A stretch of DNA of 64,000 bases from JALZUE01 sp051251725 (GTDB lineage Bacteria > Pseudomonadota > Gammaproteobacteria > Enterobacterales > Alteromonadaceae). The stretch is taken from NCBI GenBank assembly GCA_051251725.1, contig JBPOFN010000010.1, forward strand, positions 1-64,000, in the 5' to 3' direction. This document shows positions 8,125 through 18,142 of the stretch, in pieces. Both the position numbers and the translations under genes were made by a program. Below the pieces are notes generated by a model. It had not been told where the DNA came from. It worked only from the letters and a program-made list of their open reading frames with translations, and did no database searches. The first letter of the stretch is position 1. Each line of letters begins with the position of its first letter.

Positions 8125-9528
8125 TTGAAAAGATTAAAGAATATATATTTATCATTACCAAGACAGCACCAAGTGTTTATTTCTTCTTTGGGTGTTGTGC
8201 TTCTTTTATTGTTACTTTTACCGAGTGACGATGCCTCTGCGAGCAAACAAACTAAAGATATTCAATTAGAAGTTGGTAAGCGTTACGAAATTGAAATTTC
8301 AGATAACAATCATCCATTGTCGGATCCGGCTGCGCCAAATATCAGCGTGATTCAGGCGAATACCGAGGCTCTCCAGACTACTGCGCCAGCAGAACTACAA
8401 ACAGCTAAAGTTCAAGCACCAGAGACTGAGCTTAATTGGCAAACGGTTAAAGTTAAGTCAGGCGATTCTTTAGCTAAAATATTTAAACGAAATAATTTTA
8501 GTGCTAAAACTACTTATGAAGTTAGCCAAGCAAAAGGCGAAGATAGCAAAAAATTACTTAACCTCAATGTGGGCGATATTTTACGTTTAGGTAGTGATGA
8601 GCAAGATAAACTCGTTGCCATTGAATATCCATTATCTAAAACCACCACTTTATTTGTTAATCATACCGAGCAAGGTTATGAAATAACGAAAGAAGTGAAA
8701 GATGTCGAACTAAGACAAGCCTATGCCCATGGCACTATTAATAGTAGCTTTTGGCATGCTGGCACAGCTGCAGGTTTAGAAGATGCCCAAATTATTAATT
8801 TAGCTAATATTTTTGGCTGGGATATTGATTTTGCTTTGGATATTCGTGAAGGCGATACCTTTCATATTGTTTATCAAGATAAATACGTTGATGGCGAATA
8901 TATTGGCAAAGGCGATATTTTATCTGCTGAGTTTGTTAATCAAAATGATACTTTTCATGCCGTGCGTTTTACCGATGGTGAATACTACACGCCAACGGGC
9001 GACAGTATGCGTAAAGCCTTTTTACGCGCACCGGTAAACTTTAAATATATTAGCTCAAACTTTAAACGCCGTCGTTTCCATCCGATCAGTAAAAAGTGGA
9101 AAGCCCATAACGGTACGGATTATCGCGCAGCGACTGGCACACCGGTTGTTGCTGCAGGTGATGGCCGAGTAACACATTCAACTTATAACCGTTTTAATGG
9201 TAACTATGTTTTTATTCAACATGGTGATGGTATCGTCACTAAATATCTGCATTTTTCTAAGCGGGCTGTAAAAACGGGACAACGTGTAAAACAAGGGCAA
9301 ACAATTGGTTATGTCGGCTCTACAGGTCAATCTGAAGCGCCGCATTTGCATTATGAATTCCTCTTAAATGGCGTTCATCGTAATCCAAGAACGGTTAAAT
9401 TACCGGATGCAAAAGCCATAGATAACAAATATAAAGCTGAATTTATAGCCCTCGCTCAAACTCGATTAAATGAATTAGCTAGCTCTAAAAAAATATATTT
9501 AGCTATGCAAAACTATGAGCAGGAATAA
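8125..9528 (+). CDS. M23 family murein endopeptidase with LysM-like domain (MepM-like)
   Basis: 467 aa. A single N-terminal membrane anchor (about residues 20-33, poly-Leu) is followed by a low-complexity linker, a LysM/OapA-type domain (VKSGDSLAKIFKRNNF) and a C-terminal lysostaphin-like peptidase domain. The zinc ligands are visible as HNGTD (HxxxD) and HLHYEF (HxH). Such enzymes cut peptidoglycan cross-links in the periplasm to allow wall expansion. The start is a TTG at 8125 with a weak ribosome binding site; no ATG fits the N-terminus better. The 3' end overlaps anmK by 14 bp, suggesting translational coupling of wall turnover and recycling. Confidence 0.93.
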   Translation: MKRLKNIYLSLPRQHQVFISSLGVVLLLLLLLPSDDASASKQTKDIQLEVGKRYEIEISDNNHPLSDPAAPNISVIQANTEALQTTAPAELQTAKVQAPETELNWQTVKVKSGDSLAKIFKRNNFSAKTTYEVSQAKGEDSKKLLNLNVGDILRLGSDEQDKLVAIEYPLSKTTTLFVNHTEQGYEITKEVKDVELRQAYAHGTINSSFWHAGTAAGLEDAQIINLANIFGWDIDFALDIREGDTFHIVYQDKYVDGEYIGKGDILSAEFVNQNDTFHAVRFTDGEYYTPTGDSMRKAFLRAPVNFKYISSNFKRRRFHPISKKWKAHNGTDYRAATGTPVVAAGDGRVTHSTYNRFNGNYVFIQHGDGIVTKYLHFSKRAVKTGQRVKQGQTIGYVGSTGQSEAPHLHYEFLLNGVHRNPRTVKLPDAKAIDNKYKAEFIALAQTRLNELASSKKIYLAMQNYEQE

Positions 9529-10717
9529 GTTAACAATACCTGAGCAGTCTGCACTTTATATTGGCGTAATGTCTGGTACTAGTGCTGACGGTATTGATTT
9601 AGCACTGGTTGATTTTAGTCAGGGAAAAAGTACTTTGTTAGCAGAAGACTTTATTCCCTATCCAGAGAATATGCATCAAGCGATCACCGCTTTATACCTT
9701 CCTAATCATAATGAAATAGACCGTGCTTATCAGCTTGATGTTGAATTAGCGGAAAAATTCGCCCATGCCATTAATCACTTTTTAGCCAAACACCAACTTC
9801 GCCCAGAACAGATTATAGCGATTGGTAATCATGGCCAAACCATTCGGCATCGACCTAAATCTGCTTCCGCTTTTACTTTGCAAATTACCTGTAATCAAAC
9901 CTTAGCAGCACTTACAAATATTCGAGTTATTGGCGACTTTAGAACCAAAGATATGGTTTATGGTGGCCAAGGTGCTCCGCTAGTACCTGCATTTCATCAA
10001 TATCTTTTTAAGCAATTTACGGCCACAGCAAAAGATGTGATTGTGGTTAATATCGGCGGTATCGCCAATATCAGCTATTTACCGCCGGCGATGACATCAT
10101 CATCAACGCCATCATTAGCGCAAGGTTCAGCAGCCAAACCGGTATTAGGTTTTGATACCGGACCAGGTAATGGCTTAATGGATAGTTGGTATCAACAGCA
10201 TCAAACTGGTCAATATGATAACAATGGCCAGTGGGCAAGTTCCGGTGAATGTCATCAAGGACTACTGGCTAAGTTACTGGCAGATGATTATTTTTCCGCG
10301 CTGCCGCCGAAAAGCACGGGCCGAGAATATTTCCATCTCGATTGGCTTGCTCAATTTTTAGTACAATTTCAACAAGAAAATATTTCTGCCGTTGATATTC
10401 AGGCGACACTGTTAGCTTTAACCGCGACCTCAATAAGCCAAGATATCAAACGTATTTCGCAAAATGCTAATATCTATTTATGTGGTGGCGGCGCTTTAAA
10501 CGGCGCTTTAGTTGCTGAACTTGAACAGCAATTAAATGTTCAATCTAGTACTTATCTTGTCACCACCATTGAGACTTTAGGTATTAATAATAGTGCTTTT
10601 GAAGCGATGGCCTTTGCGTGGTTTGCTTACGCTTTTGATCATAACCTTTGCGGAAATATTCCAAGTGTTACCGGTGCTAGCAAGGCACTCATATTAGGCG
10701 TTGAATATCAGGTTTAA
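9515..10717 (+). CDS. anmK: Anhydro-N-acetylmuramic acid kinase
   Basis: 400 aa. AnmK phosphorylates and opens 1,6-anhydro-MurNAc from recycled peptidoglycan to give MurNAc-6-phosphate in the cytosol. Family motifs are present: the N-terminal GVMSGTSADGIDLAL nucleotide loop, IGNHGQTIRHRP, GDFRTKDMVYGGQGAPLVPAFH, and GFDTGPGNGLMD. The length is slightly above the usual 370 aa because of a Ser/Thr-rich insert near residues 190-207. The ATG lies inside the 3' end of the M23 peptidase gene, so they form one operon. Confidence 0.96.
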   Translation: MSRNKLTIPEQSALYIGVMSGTSADGIDLALVDFSQGKSTLLAEDFIPYPENMHQAITALYLPNHNEIDRAYQLDVELAEKFAHAINHFLAKHQLRPEQIIAIGNHGQTIRHRPKSASAFTLQITCNQTLAALTNIRVIGDFRTKDMVYGGQGAPLVPAFHQYLFKQFTATAKDVIVVNIGGIANISYLPPAMTSSSTPSLAQGSAAKPVLGFDTGPGNGLMDSWYQQHQTGQYDNNGQWASSGECHQGLLAKLLADDYFSALPPKSTGREYFHLDWLAQFLVQFQQENISAVDIQATLLALTATSISQDIKRISQNANIYLCGGGALNGALVAELEQQLNVQSSTYLVTTIETLGINNSAFEAMAFAWFAYAFDHNLCGNIPSVTGASKALILGVEYQV

Positions 10718-11023
10718 CTTCACCACTTAAGTTTTTATTTTCATCCCATTTTAGTGTTTTTTACTGCTATATAAGGTGACACGCCAGCAGTAAAGCGCCT
10801 GTTTCTTAATTATTCTCCCTTAGTTTTTATTTTATTTTTTAACACTGCTTTTCCATTCTCATTAAAACACATCTTACAATAGACCACTAATGACTAGTAA
10901 TGATTGATATTGTCTCATTTAGATGTAATATTAATCGCTAACTGTAAAATATTGCTGATTACATTTTATTTAATCTGCGACCCGTTTAGTTGCCAAGTGA
11001 TTTATTTAACCTGTTGGAACATT
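10718..11023 (+). other. Intergenic region upstream of the GH106 lipoprotein gene
   Basis: 306 bp without a supported gene. An open frame extends upstream from the GH106 gene to a TTG at 10904, but the extra 40 residues lack any signal or family similarity and would bury the lipoprotein signal peptide. No strong terminator for anmK and no unambiguous promoter was found by eye. Confidence 0.4.
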
Positions 11024-14000
11024 ATGATTAAAAAATTCTGTCGTTTAGCCTTACCTCGCTACCTCATTAATATCACTGGGGTATTAGGGCTTTTATCTTG
11101 CACTCAAGCACTAGAGCCAAACACTACCAGTAAAAAAATTGTTGCTAACAACAACCCCAGTATTCAGGCTCTTAAACAAGGTTTTAGGCAACCGACAAGT
11201 GAGTACCGCCCTGAAACTTGGTTCCATTTAAATGGTAACAACATCAGTAAAGCCGGTATTACCGCAGATTTGGAAGCGATTAAATATGCTGGCATGCAAG
11301 GCATTCATTTATTTAATAAAAACAGCAGAGCATTTCCTAATGTTGAACCTATTAAAATTTTATCACCTGAATGGGAAGCTATGATTGCTCACGTAGCCGA
11401 TGAAACTGAGCGTCTGGGGTTAAAGCTAACGTTACAAAACTGCCCAGGTTGGTCAATGGCTGGTGGTCCTTGGGTACCAGTGGCAGAAGCACAAAGAGAA
11501 ATAATCCAAACTCAATTTCAAATTTCCGGTGGCAAAAGCATCCATCAGCAGTTAACTGTAAAACCCGAGTACTTAAGTGAAGATCATAATTATCAAGATG
11601 TCCTCTTACTCGCTTTTCCAACCCCAACAGATGATAAGATCACGGCCTTGGTGCCTGACTCGGTTCAATCTAATAATCCTCTTATCCCTTGGGAGAATAT
11701 TTTTGACTCCAGTAAACACATTGATTTTAAAAATAAAACACTCTCCGCTGATAACCTTGCTTACAAAAAACAAGCGATAACTGCGGTTGATGGCACACCA
11801 ACTTGGGTAACGTTAACCTTTGCACAAGCGCAAACTATTCGTTCGCTTGAGCTGCCTCCTATTCAGTCAATGTTTGTGGGTCGCCAATACCCTGCGGTAA
11901 ATATAAAAATCACCGTTGAAGCGATTATTGATGACATACTAACGCCAATCACTGAGTTACAAGTACCAACTTCTCATTGGTATGACCAACAATATCCCTC
12001 TACTTTGGCGATACCTGAAACCACAGCTAAAACGTTTAAACTCAGCTTTAAAGGCCCACATGATATATTCCTTAGCTATTTGCATTTAAATAGCCAATCA
12101 CGCTTACATAATCACGAATCTAAAGCGGGGAAAAGCTCACGCAGTTTACAAAGCCAGACCAGACAAATAGTGAACAAAGATTTAACGGTTAACTCAGATG
12201 CGGTGCTCGATTTAAGTGAAAAAATGACACCTGATGGCCAACTCAACTGGCTTGCTCCTGCCGGTGACTGGACCTTAATACGTTTTGGTCATGTTAATAT
12301 GCGCCGTAAAAATAAACCCGCGGTACCGGAAGCAACAGGCTGGGAAACCAGTAAATTAGACAAAGTGGCAATTGAGAATCATCTGCGTAACGGCATGATT
12401 GGTAATTTAATGCGCCCTGGTGGTCCACTCGACGGGCACGAGTTACATGGGTTATTAATCGATAGCTGGGAAAGCTATGTGCCGACGTGGACCATGGAGC
12501 GTACCGTTTTACTGCAAGAATTTAAGCAACGTCGCGGTTATGACATGCAAGCCTTTTTACCCGCTACAATTGGTTACATTGTTGATTCGCCTGAGATCAG
12601 TAATAAGTTTTTACGTGATTTACGCCAAACGATGGATGACTTGTTCATCGAAAATTTCTTTGACCACTTTCGCACTGTCGCCAACGATATGGGGGCAAAA
12701 GTATTTACCGAAGGTGCTGGCGGAGAAGTACTACCAATTGATCCCATGCGATATTATGGTGTCAGTGATTACCCGATGACAGAATTTTGGTATCCGAAAG
12801 CGCCATCAAGTCAAGCCGAAGCTAAACCAATATTTGCTGCAGCATCGGCAACCCATTTATATAATAAACCTTTTTTAGCGGCGGAAGCAGGCACACAATT
12901 AGGCGTTAAATGGAATGAGCACCCTTATGATTTAAAATATTTAATTGATCTGAACTTTACCAAAGGGATCAATCATCTGGTTTTTCATACCTTTTCACAC
13001 ACACCACAAATGGATGTTTATCCGGGTTCGAGCTTTGGCGGTGATATTGGCTTTCCATTAGTGCGCACCCAAACATGGTGGCAACATACCCCAACCTGGA
13101 TTGATTCATTATCGCGTAGCCAATACTTATTACAGCAAGGTGAATTTGTCGCTGATGTTTTATGGTATTTAGGAGATGAACTAGCGCGTCACCCATTTGA
13201 TACTCACCCCTTTCCGCGCGGCTATAAATTTGATTACCTCAACGAGGAATTACTACAAAATAATGTATCACTGATTGACGGTAAATTATCGGTTAAAGAT
13301 GCAGGAAAATATCGCATACTGATGTTACGTGACTCTGAGCAGATGTTGTTGTCGACCGCGCAAAAAATAAAACAATTAGTGGCACAAGGAGCAATTGTTT
13401 TAGGTGATAAGCCGCTGACTTCACCTAGTTTAATGGACGACAGTGACGACCTTAAAGCTTTATTAACCATCGCAGATACCTTATGGGGTGACAATGAATC
13501 CGGCGCTAAAACCACAGGAAAGGGCAAAGTTTATTGGGGTATGACACTCAGTGATGTTATCGCGGCTGAATCTATTCAACCTGATGTGCAGGTTGCCGAG
13601 GCGCTTGATATTCAATGGCTGCATCGAAGCACCGCCGAGGCCGATATTTATTATCTTTCAAATCAACATGATAAAGCGGTTGATGCGGCAGTTAGTTTTA
13701 GAATTAAAGATCGAACGCCAGAAGTTTGGAACATTAATACCGGACAAACTGACAGTGCTAAGGTTTGGCAGCAACAAGGAGATAAAACCAATGTCACTTT
13801 AAGTTTTGAGCCCCACGGTAGCCAATTTATTGTTTTTAGCAAACATGCTGCCAAGGAACATTACGCTCACGTTAATTATGCTGACGCGGCAAGTGAGTTA
13901 AAAAATAACACGGTATTAGACAGCGCGGATAATTGGTATCAAATACATCATACGGATAAAGCTCCCGTCACTTTCAAAAATGAACAATTAATCGCAAATA

Positions 14001-14566
14001 TTAGCGGTGAATATCAGTTATTTGATAATAACAAAGAAAGTAAAACTGTAGAATTACAAGTTAATTCACAGCCGTTAATTAATAACTGGCAACTCAAGTT
14101 TACTAAAGGTTGGGATACGCCAGAGCAGACGATTCTAGCTAAATTATCTTCGTTAACAGAGCATCAAAATAAAGCCATTCAACATTATTCAGGTACTGTC
14201 GAATACACCACCACTTTTGATTACTCGAGCAACTTTCAAGAAGATGTTAATAATAGCAATGTCAGTATTAATCTCGGAGCCGTTAGTAATATTGCCGAAC
14301 TCTGGCTAAATGGTGAAAAAGTAGCAACGCGATGGGCGCCACCGTTTTCATTTGATATCAGTAAATTTGTCACGAACGGCAACAACACCTTAAAAGTATT
14401 AGTCACTAATACCTGGCGTAATCAGCTTATTTATGACAATCAACGTTCGTTCGATCAAAAGAAAACATGGACGACGAACCCACCTAAAAAATTCGATAAA
14501 AACTTAGCATCAAGTGGCTTAGTTGGGCCGGTGGAATTAATAACAACAAGACAGATAAATTTATAA
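11024..14566 (+). CDS. Glycoside hydrolase family 106-like lipoprotein (putative alpha-L-rhamnosidase)
   Basis: About 1180 aa from the ATG at 11024, which opens a lipoprotein signal peptide ending LLSC (Cys26). The N-terminal core has the GH106 pattern ETWFHLNGNNISKAGITADL, then AGMQGIHLFN and LTLQNCPGWSMAGGPW. A middle segment has DSWESYVPTWT and FTEGAGGEVLPIDP, which contains acidic residues suitable for catalysis. The C-terminal region (NIAELWLNGEKVATRWAPPF) is a galactose-binding-like beta-sandwich as in GH2. Family members remove L-rhamnose from pectin or algal ulvan. The assignment is from remembered family motifs, so substrate is inferred. It stands alone, without sugar transporter or sulfatase genes, which is unusual for a polysaccharide enzyme. 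Confidence 0.78.
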   Translation: MIKKFCRLALPRYLINITGVLGLLSCTQALEPNTTSKKIVANNNPSIQALKQGFRQPTSEYRPETWFHLNGNNISKAGITADLEAIKYAGMQGIHLFNKNSRAFPNVEPIKILSPEWEAMIAHVADETERLGLKLTLQNCPGWSMAGGPWVPVAEAQREIIQTQFQISGGKSIHQQLTVKPEYLSEDHNYQDVLLLAFPTPTDDKITALVPDSVQSNNPLIPWENIFDSSKHIDFKNKTLSADNLAYKKQAITAVDGTPTWVTLTFAQAQTIRSLELPPIQSMFVGRQYPAVNIKITVEAIIDDILTPITELQVPTSHWYDQQYPSTLAIPETTAKTFKLSFKGPHDIFLSYLHLNSQSRLHNHESKAGKSSRSLQSQTRQIVNKDLTVNSDAVLDLSEKMTPDGQLNWLAPAGDWTLIRFGHVNMRRKNKPAVPEATGWETSKLDKVAIENHLRNGMIGNLMRPGGPLDGHELHGLLIDSWESYVPTWTMERTVLLQEFKQRRGYDMQAFLPATIGYIVDSPEISNKFLRDLRQTMDDLFIENFFDHFRTVANDMGAKVFTEGAGGEVLPIDPMRYYGVSDYPMTEFWYPKAPSSQAEAKPIFAAASATHLYNKPFLAAEAGTQLGVKWNEHPYDLKYLIDLNFTKGINHLVFHTFSHTPQMDVYPGSSFGGDIGFPLVRTQTWWQHTPTWIDSLSRSQYLLQQGEFVADVLWYLGDELARHPFDTHPFPRGYKFDYLNEELLQNNVSLIDGKLSVKDAGKYRILMLRDSEQMLLSTAQKIKQLVAQGAIVLGDKPLTSPSLMDDSDDLKALLTIADTLWGDNESGAKTTGKGKVYWGMTLSDVIAAESIQPDVQVAEALDIQWLHRSTAEADIYYLSNQHDKAVDAAVSFRIKDRTPEVWNINTGQTDSAKVWQQQGDKTNVTLSFEPHGSQFIVFSKHAAKEHYAHVNYADAASELKNNTVLDSADNWYQIHHTDKAPVTFKNEQLIANISGEYQLFDNNKESKTVELQVNSQPLINNWQLKFTKGWDTPEQTILAKLSSLTEHQNKAIQHYSGTVEYTTTFDYSSNFQEDVNNSNVSINLGAVSNIAELWLNGEKVATRWAPPFSFDISKFVTNGNNTLKVLVTNTWRNQLIYDNQRSFDQKKTWTTNPPKKFDKNLASSGLVGPVELITTRQINL

Positions 14567-14593
14567 TCTTATTGTTTGGGTAACACGCTTCAT

Positions 14594-14627
14594 CAATAGC
14601 CAAGTAGCAACTATTACTTGGCTATTG
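14594..14627 (+). terminator. Terminator-like hairpin after the GH106 gene
   Basis: A perfect 13-bp stem (14594-14606 with 14615-14627) has an 8-nt loop and starts 28 bp after the stop codon. The T tract is short (TTAT), so it may act with Rho or mainly protect the 3' end. Confidence 0.6.
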
Positions 14628-14904
14628 TTATCGCTAGCTCTTAGCTAAAAGACTGCTTTGATATTATTTTTCAGACATCACGTTTAATATAAAGATAATA
14701 TTTTTATCGCGATATTTAATTAAATGGCTGATCACAAATTAGCTTTATGCAATTTAATTTTATTAGACTAAACTCAGTTGACCGACAGGTAATTGAGCCA
14801 AGATTCAGCGAATAAATTTAAGCTAATATTAATTAATTGAACTTATAACAACAACAATAATCTAAGTATTTGCACCTTGTAATTTTTTTAATAAGGAGAA
14901 AGTA

Positions 14905-15096
14905 ATGGAATTTAACGAAATTCATATTGGTATGAAATGTGGTAGTAAAAAAGGTAGTGGCACTGTCACTTGGATCGACGGTTCAACCCAAACGGTCTAC
15001 ATGTCTGACGCTAAAAACAATAACAGTTTTGAAGTGCTATTCGAAGAGATCATTGAAGATCCCCAAGCTCACAATAAAGCAGACACCTTCTATTAA
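14905..15096 (+). CDS. Small acidic protein of unknown function (63 aa)
   Basis: Not recognised. 63 aa beginning MEFNEIHIGMKC, preceded by a very strong ribosome binding site (AAGGAGA, 8 nt upstream) and followed by its own terminator at 15133. The central GSKKGSGTVTWIDGS...VYM pattern suggests a small all-beta (SH3 or KOW-like) fold, and the C-terminus is acidic (FEEIIEDP). No signal peptide or membrane segment, so cytosolic. The strong expression signals argue for a real monocistronic gene. An overlapping reading frame at 14939-15124 was not accepted. Confidence 0.75.
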   Translation: MEFNEIHIGMKCGSKKGSGTVTWIDGSTQTVYMSDAKNNNSFEVLFEEIIEDPQAHNKADTFY

Positions 15097-15132
15097 GTTA
15101 ATTTACTTTACTGAAAAATTTTAAATGTCATT

Positions 15133-15160
15133 AAAAGCCCTGAGTATTCAGGGCTTTTTT
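15133..15160 (+). terminator. Rho-independent terminator of the 63-aa protein gene
   Basis: A perfect 11-bp stem AAAAGCCCTGA/TCAGGGCTTTT with a 4-nt loop (GTAT) continues into a T run. It lies 36 bp after the stop codon. Confidence 0.92.
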
Positions 15161-15294
15161 ACATCTAACAAAATATATTACCGCTCAGTTTTATTCTCTT
15201 TTAAGCGACAATAACTATTGCTAAGTTTTGCACATCGCCTTATGCTTTTTGGCGCTTACCACAACAATATTCTTAATCATAAAAAGGACTTACT

Positions 15295-18135
15295 ATGTAT
15301 TTCGAGCGTTTTAACCGATCAGTAAAAAGCGGTTTCTCGGTATTAATGTTACTTGCTCTGCTTAGTAGCTGCGTAACCACAACTAAAACCTTAGATTGGA
15401 ACGCTACGGTTAAGAATGTTAGTAACGGGGTTGTCAGTATTCATACAGATGTACCCGTGAGTTTCGATGGTAAATGGAACAGCAGTGGTCATGCAACTGG
15501 CTTTATTGTTGACGCTCAGCGCGGCATTATTTTAACCAATCGACATGTTGTAACACCAGGGCCGGTAACAGCAAAAGCCATTTTAATTAATAATGAAGAA
15601 ATTGAATTAACACCGCTATATATTGATCCCGTGCATGATTTTGGGTTTTACCAATATAATCCTGACCATATTAAACATCTGACGCCACATGAATTTAAGC
15701 TGACCCCAGAAAGCGCACATGTCGGCCAAGAAATTAGAATTATCGGCAATGATGCCGGTCAAAAAATATCAATACTAGATGGCACAATTTCTCGCTTAGA
15801 TCGCGATGCGCCAAGCTATGGCCAAGGCACATACAACGACTTTAATACCTTCTATATTCAAGCGGCTACGGCTTCAACCGGCGGTTCATCTGGCTCACCC
15901 GTAATTAATATTAATGGCGACGTAGTAGCATTAAACGCGGGCAGCCAACGTAGCTCAGCTAATGCATTTTATTTGCCGTTAACTATGGTGAAAACCGCGT
16001 TAAAATCGATTCAACAGCAAGAAGAGATCACCCGCGGCACCTTGCAAACTACCTTTACCGCCAAACCTTATGCCGAATTAAAGCGCCTTGGCTTAAACGA
16101 TCAGCTTGAAAGCCAATACCGGGCGTTAGCGCCTGAGTTAAAAGGCTTGTTTGTAATAGATAATATTATTAAGCAAAGTCCAGCTGATCAGCAGCTTGCC
16201 ATTGGCGATATTTTATTAACGGTTAACCAACAGCCAATCGTCAGTTTTATCGCTTTAGAGCGGTTATTAAATAACAACGTCGACAAAATTATTGCGATTG
16301 AAGTATTACGGGCAAAAGCAAAGATTAAAATTAATGTCCCTGTTACTGATCTTTTTTCACTGTCACCAACTTCCTACTTAAAATTTGATAATAGTATCTT
16401 CCATAATTTATCGTATCAACAAGCACGTCATTACAACAAGCCTATTTCTGGCGTTTTTGTTGCTTACTCCTCAAGTTATTTTAAACAAGCAGGCTTACAA
16501 AACTTTAGCGTTATTACTGAGTTTAACGGTCAGCAGATCACCAATATCACCAAACTCAATGAACAATTAAAACAAGTTAAAAATGGCGAAAAAATCCATA
16601 CCCGTTATTTTAATTTATACAACGCCAATGTCCTTAATTACGGCTTAATAGAAATTAACCGTAATTGGTTTGAACATAGTTACTGTCAAAAAGATCTTAT
16701 TTTAGGCTATTGGCCTTGTCAGGAATATAATTATTCTAATGGTGAAATTGTTAAGCCTGACAATCAATACTTCAATAGCAGTACCATCACAGCGCAAGAA
16801 AAACATCCGATTGAAAGATCATTAGTAATGGCTAAATTCACCTCACCATATTCAATTCAAGGCCGAAATGGTGATAATGAACGATATGGCACAGGTGTAA
16901 TTGTCGACGCCGAAAAAGGCTTGGTAGTCGTTGATAGAAGTACAGTATTTACCATTTTAGGCGACGTGAAATTAACCTTTGCCAACACCTTAGAAATACC
17001 CGCCAAAGTAAAATATATTCACCCTATTCACAACCTAGCGCTGATCTCCTACAACCCTAAAGATTTGGGTGAATTACCCGTCGCGTCAGTAAAACTAAGT
17101 AAAGAGCCATTACATAACAATCAAGTTATTTTACAAGCGGGATTAAACTATGAAGGCATTACCGAATATCGCCAAACTCAAGTAGATATTATTCAAGAGC
17201 TTTGGCTGCGCGCTTTTAGCGTGCCGCAATATGTTGATTTAAATATTGAAGTAGCCTATCTAGTCAACTCAAACGACGGCATTGACGGCGTATTATTAAA
17301 TGAAAATAATGAAGTCGCTGGTTTATGGGCCACTATCGAACAAAGCGACGAACAATATAAAGGCAAAGCCAACTTTATGGCCGGTATTCAAGCAGAATAT
17401 ATTGCAGAACTGATCACTTTAGCTGAGAATAAGCAATCACTTTATTCCTTAGAAACTAGCTTCACTTATATTTCACCTGTCTTTGCCTTACAAAGAGGCT
17501 TACCGCAAACTTGGTTAAATAAAGTACTCGCAACCTCAGCCAATAAATCTAAATTATTAGCCATTTCCAATATTGCCGCTTCAACACCAAGTGCCGGAGT
17601 ATTTAAGCAAGGGGATTTACTGTTAGCGATTGATGACCAACCAGTATCAGCTTTTAGGCAAGTAGAATTATTATCTCAAAAACCTAAAGTGAAAGTGACC
17701 TTGTTCCGCGACGGAAAAGTACTTCATGACGAAGTAGCGACCGTATCGTTAACTGGCCACGATATTACCCAGGTATTTTTCTGGTCAGGCTTACATATTC
17801 ACGCCTTACATCGTCCAGCACAAATGCAACGTAATGTTGATAATGAAGGCGTTTATCTTGCTAGTTACAAATACGGTTCGCCCGCGTCTAGATATAAGCT
17901 TTATGCGATGCGAAAAATTGTTGAGATTGATGGTGTTAACATTGAATCGCCGGACGATTTTTTACAAGCGGTAAAAAATAAAAAACATCAGCAATCTGTT
18001 GTTATAAAAACCCTCGACTTTGATAATAAAATCAACCTCGTGACCTTAAAAATAGATAATCATTATTGGCCATTTTATGAAGTAAAATATGAACATGGTC
18101 AATGGCATAAAATTAACCACTTAACTGAAAAATAG
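15295..18135 (+). CDS. Double HtrA-type serine protease lipoprotein (Nma111/Ynm3-like)
   Basis: 946 aa. The signal peptide ends LSSC (Cys26), so it is a lipoprotein. Residues about 40-230 form a trypsin-like domain with a complete triad: His84 (TNRHVV), Asp115 (DPVHDF) and Ser201 (GGSSGSPV). Two PDZ-like segments follow (for example SPADQQLAIGDILL, KQAGLQNFSVITEFNG). A second protease-like domain (about 500-720) is degenerate: the His position reads VVVDRSTV and the Ser position DGIDGVLL. Two more PDZ-like segments follow (SAGVFKQGDLLLAI; SPASRYKLYAMRKIVEIDG). This active-plus-inactive duplication is the architecture known from yeast Nma111p. The ATG at 15295 has AAGGA upstream. It lies 7 bp before a DUF808 gene, so they are likely co-transcribed. 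Confidence 0.85.
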   Translation: MYFERFNRSVKSGFSVLMLLALLSSCVTTTKTLDWNATVKNVSNGVVSIHTDVPVSFDGKWNSSGHATGFIVDAQRGIILTNRHVVTPGPVTAKAILINNEEIELTPLYIDPVHDFGFYQYNPDHIKHLTPHEFKLTPESAHVGQEIRIIGNDAGQKISILDGTISRLDRDAPSYGQGTYNDFNTFYIQAATASTGGSSGSPVININGDVVALNAGSQRSSANAFYLPLTMVKTALKSIQQQEEITRGTLQTTFTAKPYAELKRLGLNDQLESQYRALAPELKGLFVIDNIIKQSPADQQLAIGDILLTVNQQPIVSFIALERLLNNNVDKIIAIEVLRAKAKIKINVPVTDLFSLSPTSYLKFDNSIFHNLSYQQARHYNKPISGVFVAYSSSYFKQAGLQNFSVITEFNGQQITNITKLNEQLKQVKNGEKIHTRYFNLYNANVLNYGLIEINRNWFEHSYCQKDLILGYWPCQEYNYSNGEIVKPDNQYFNSSTITAQEKHPIERSLVMAKFTSPYSIQGRNGDNERYGTGVIVDAEKGLVVVDRSTVFTILGDVKLTFANTLEIPAKVKYIHPIHNLALISYNPKDLGELPVASVKLSKEPLHNNQVILQAGLNYEGITEYRQTQVDIIQELWLRAFSVPQYVDLNIEVAYLVNSNDGIDGVLLNENNEVAGLWATIEQSDEQYKGKANFMAGIQAEYIAELITLAENKQSLYSLETSFTYISPVFALQRGLPQTWLNKVLATSANKSKLLAISNIAASTPSAGVFKQGDLLLAIDDQPVSAFRQVELLSQKPKVKVTLFRDGKVLHDEVATVSLTGHDITQVFFWSGLHIHALHRPAQMQRNVDNEGVYLASYKYGSPASRYKLYAMRKIVEIDGVNIESPDDFLQAVKNKKHQQSVVIKTLDFDNKINLVTLKIDNHYWPFYEVKYEHGQWHKINHLTEK

Positions 18136-18142
18136 GAAAATC

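Noticed and set aside
10904..11023. N-terminal extension of the GH106 gene to a TTG start
   Set aside because: It would hide the lipoprotein signal peptide beginning at 11024 and has no family similarity or ribosome binding site.
14939..15124. A 61-codon ORF overlapping the 63-aa small protein gene in another frame
   Set aside because: No ribosome binding site and composition typical of a shifted frame; the overlapping frame has a strong ribosome binding site and stops before the terminator.
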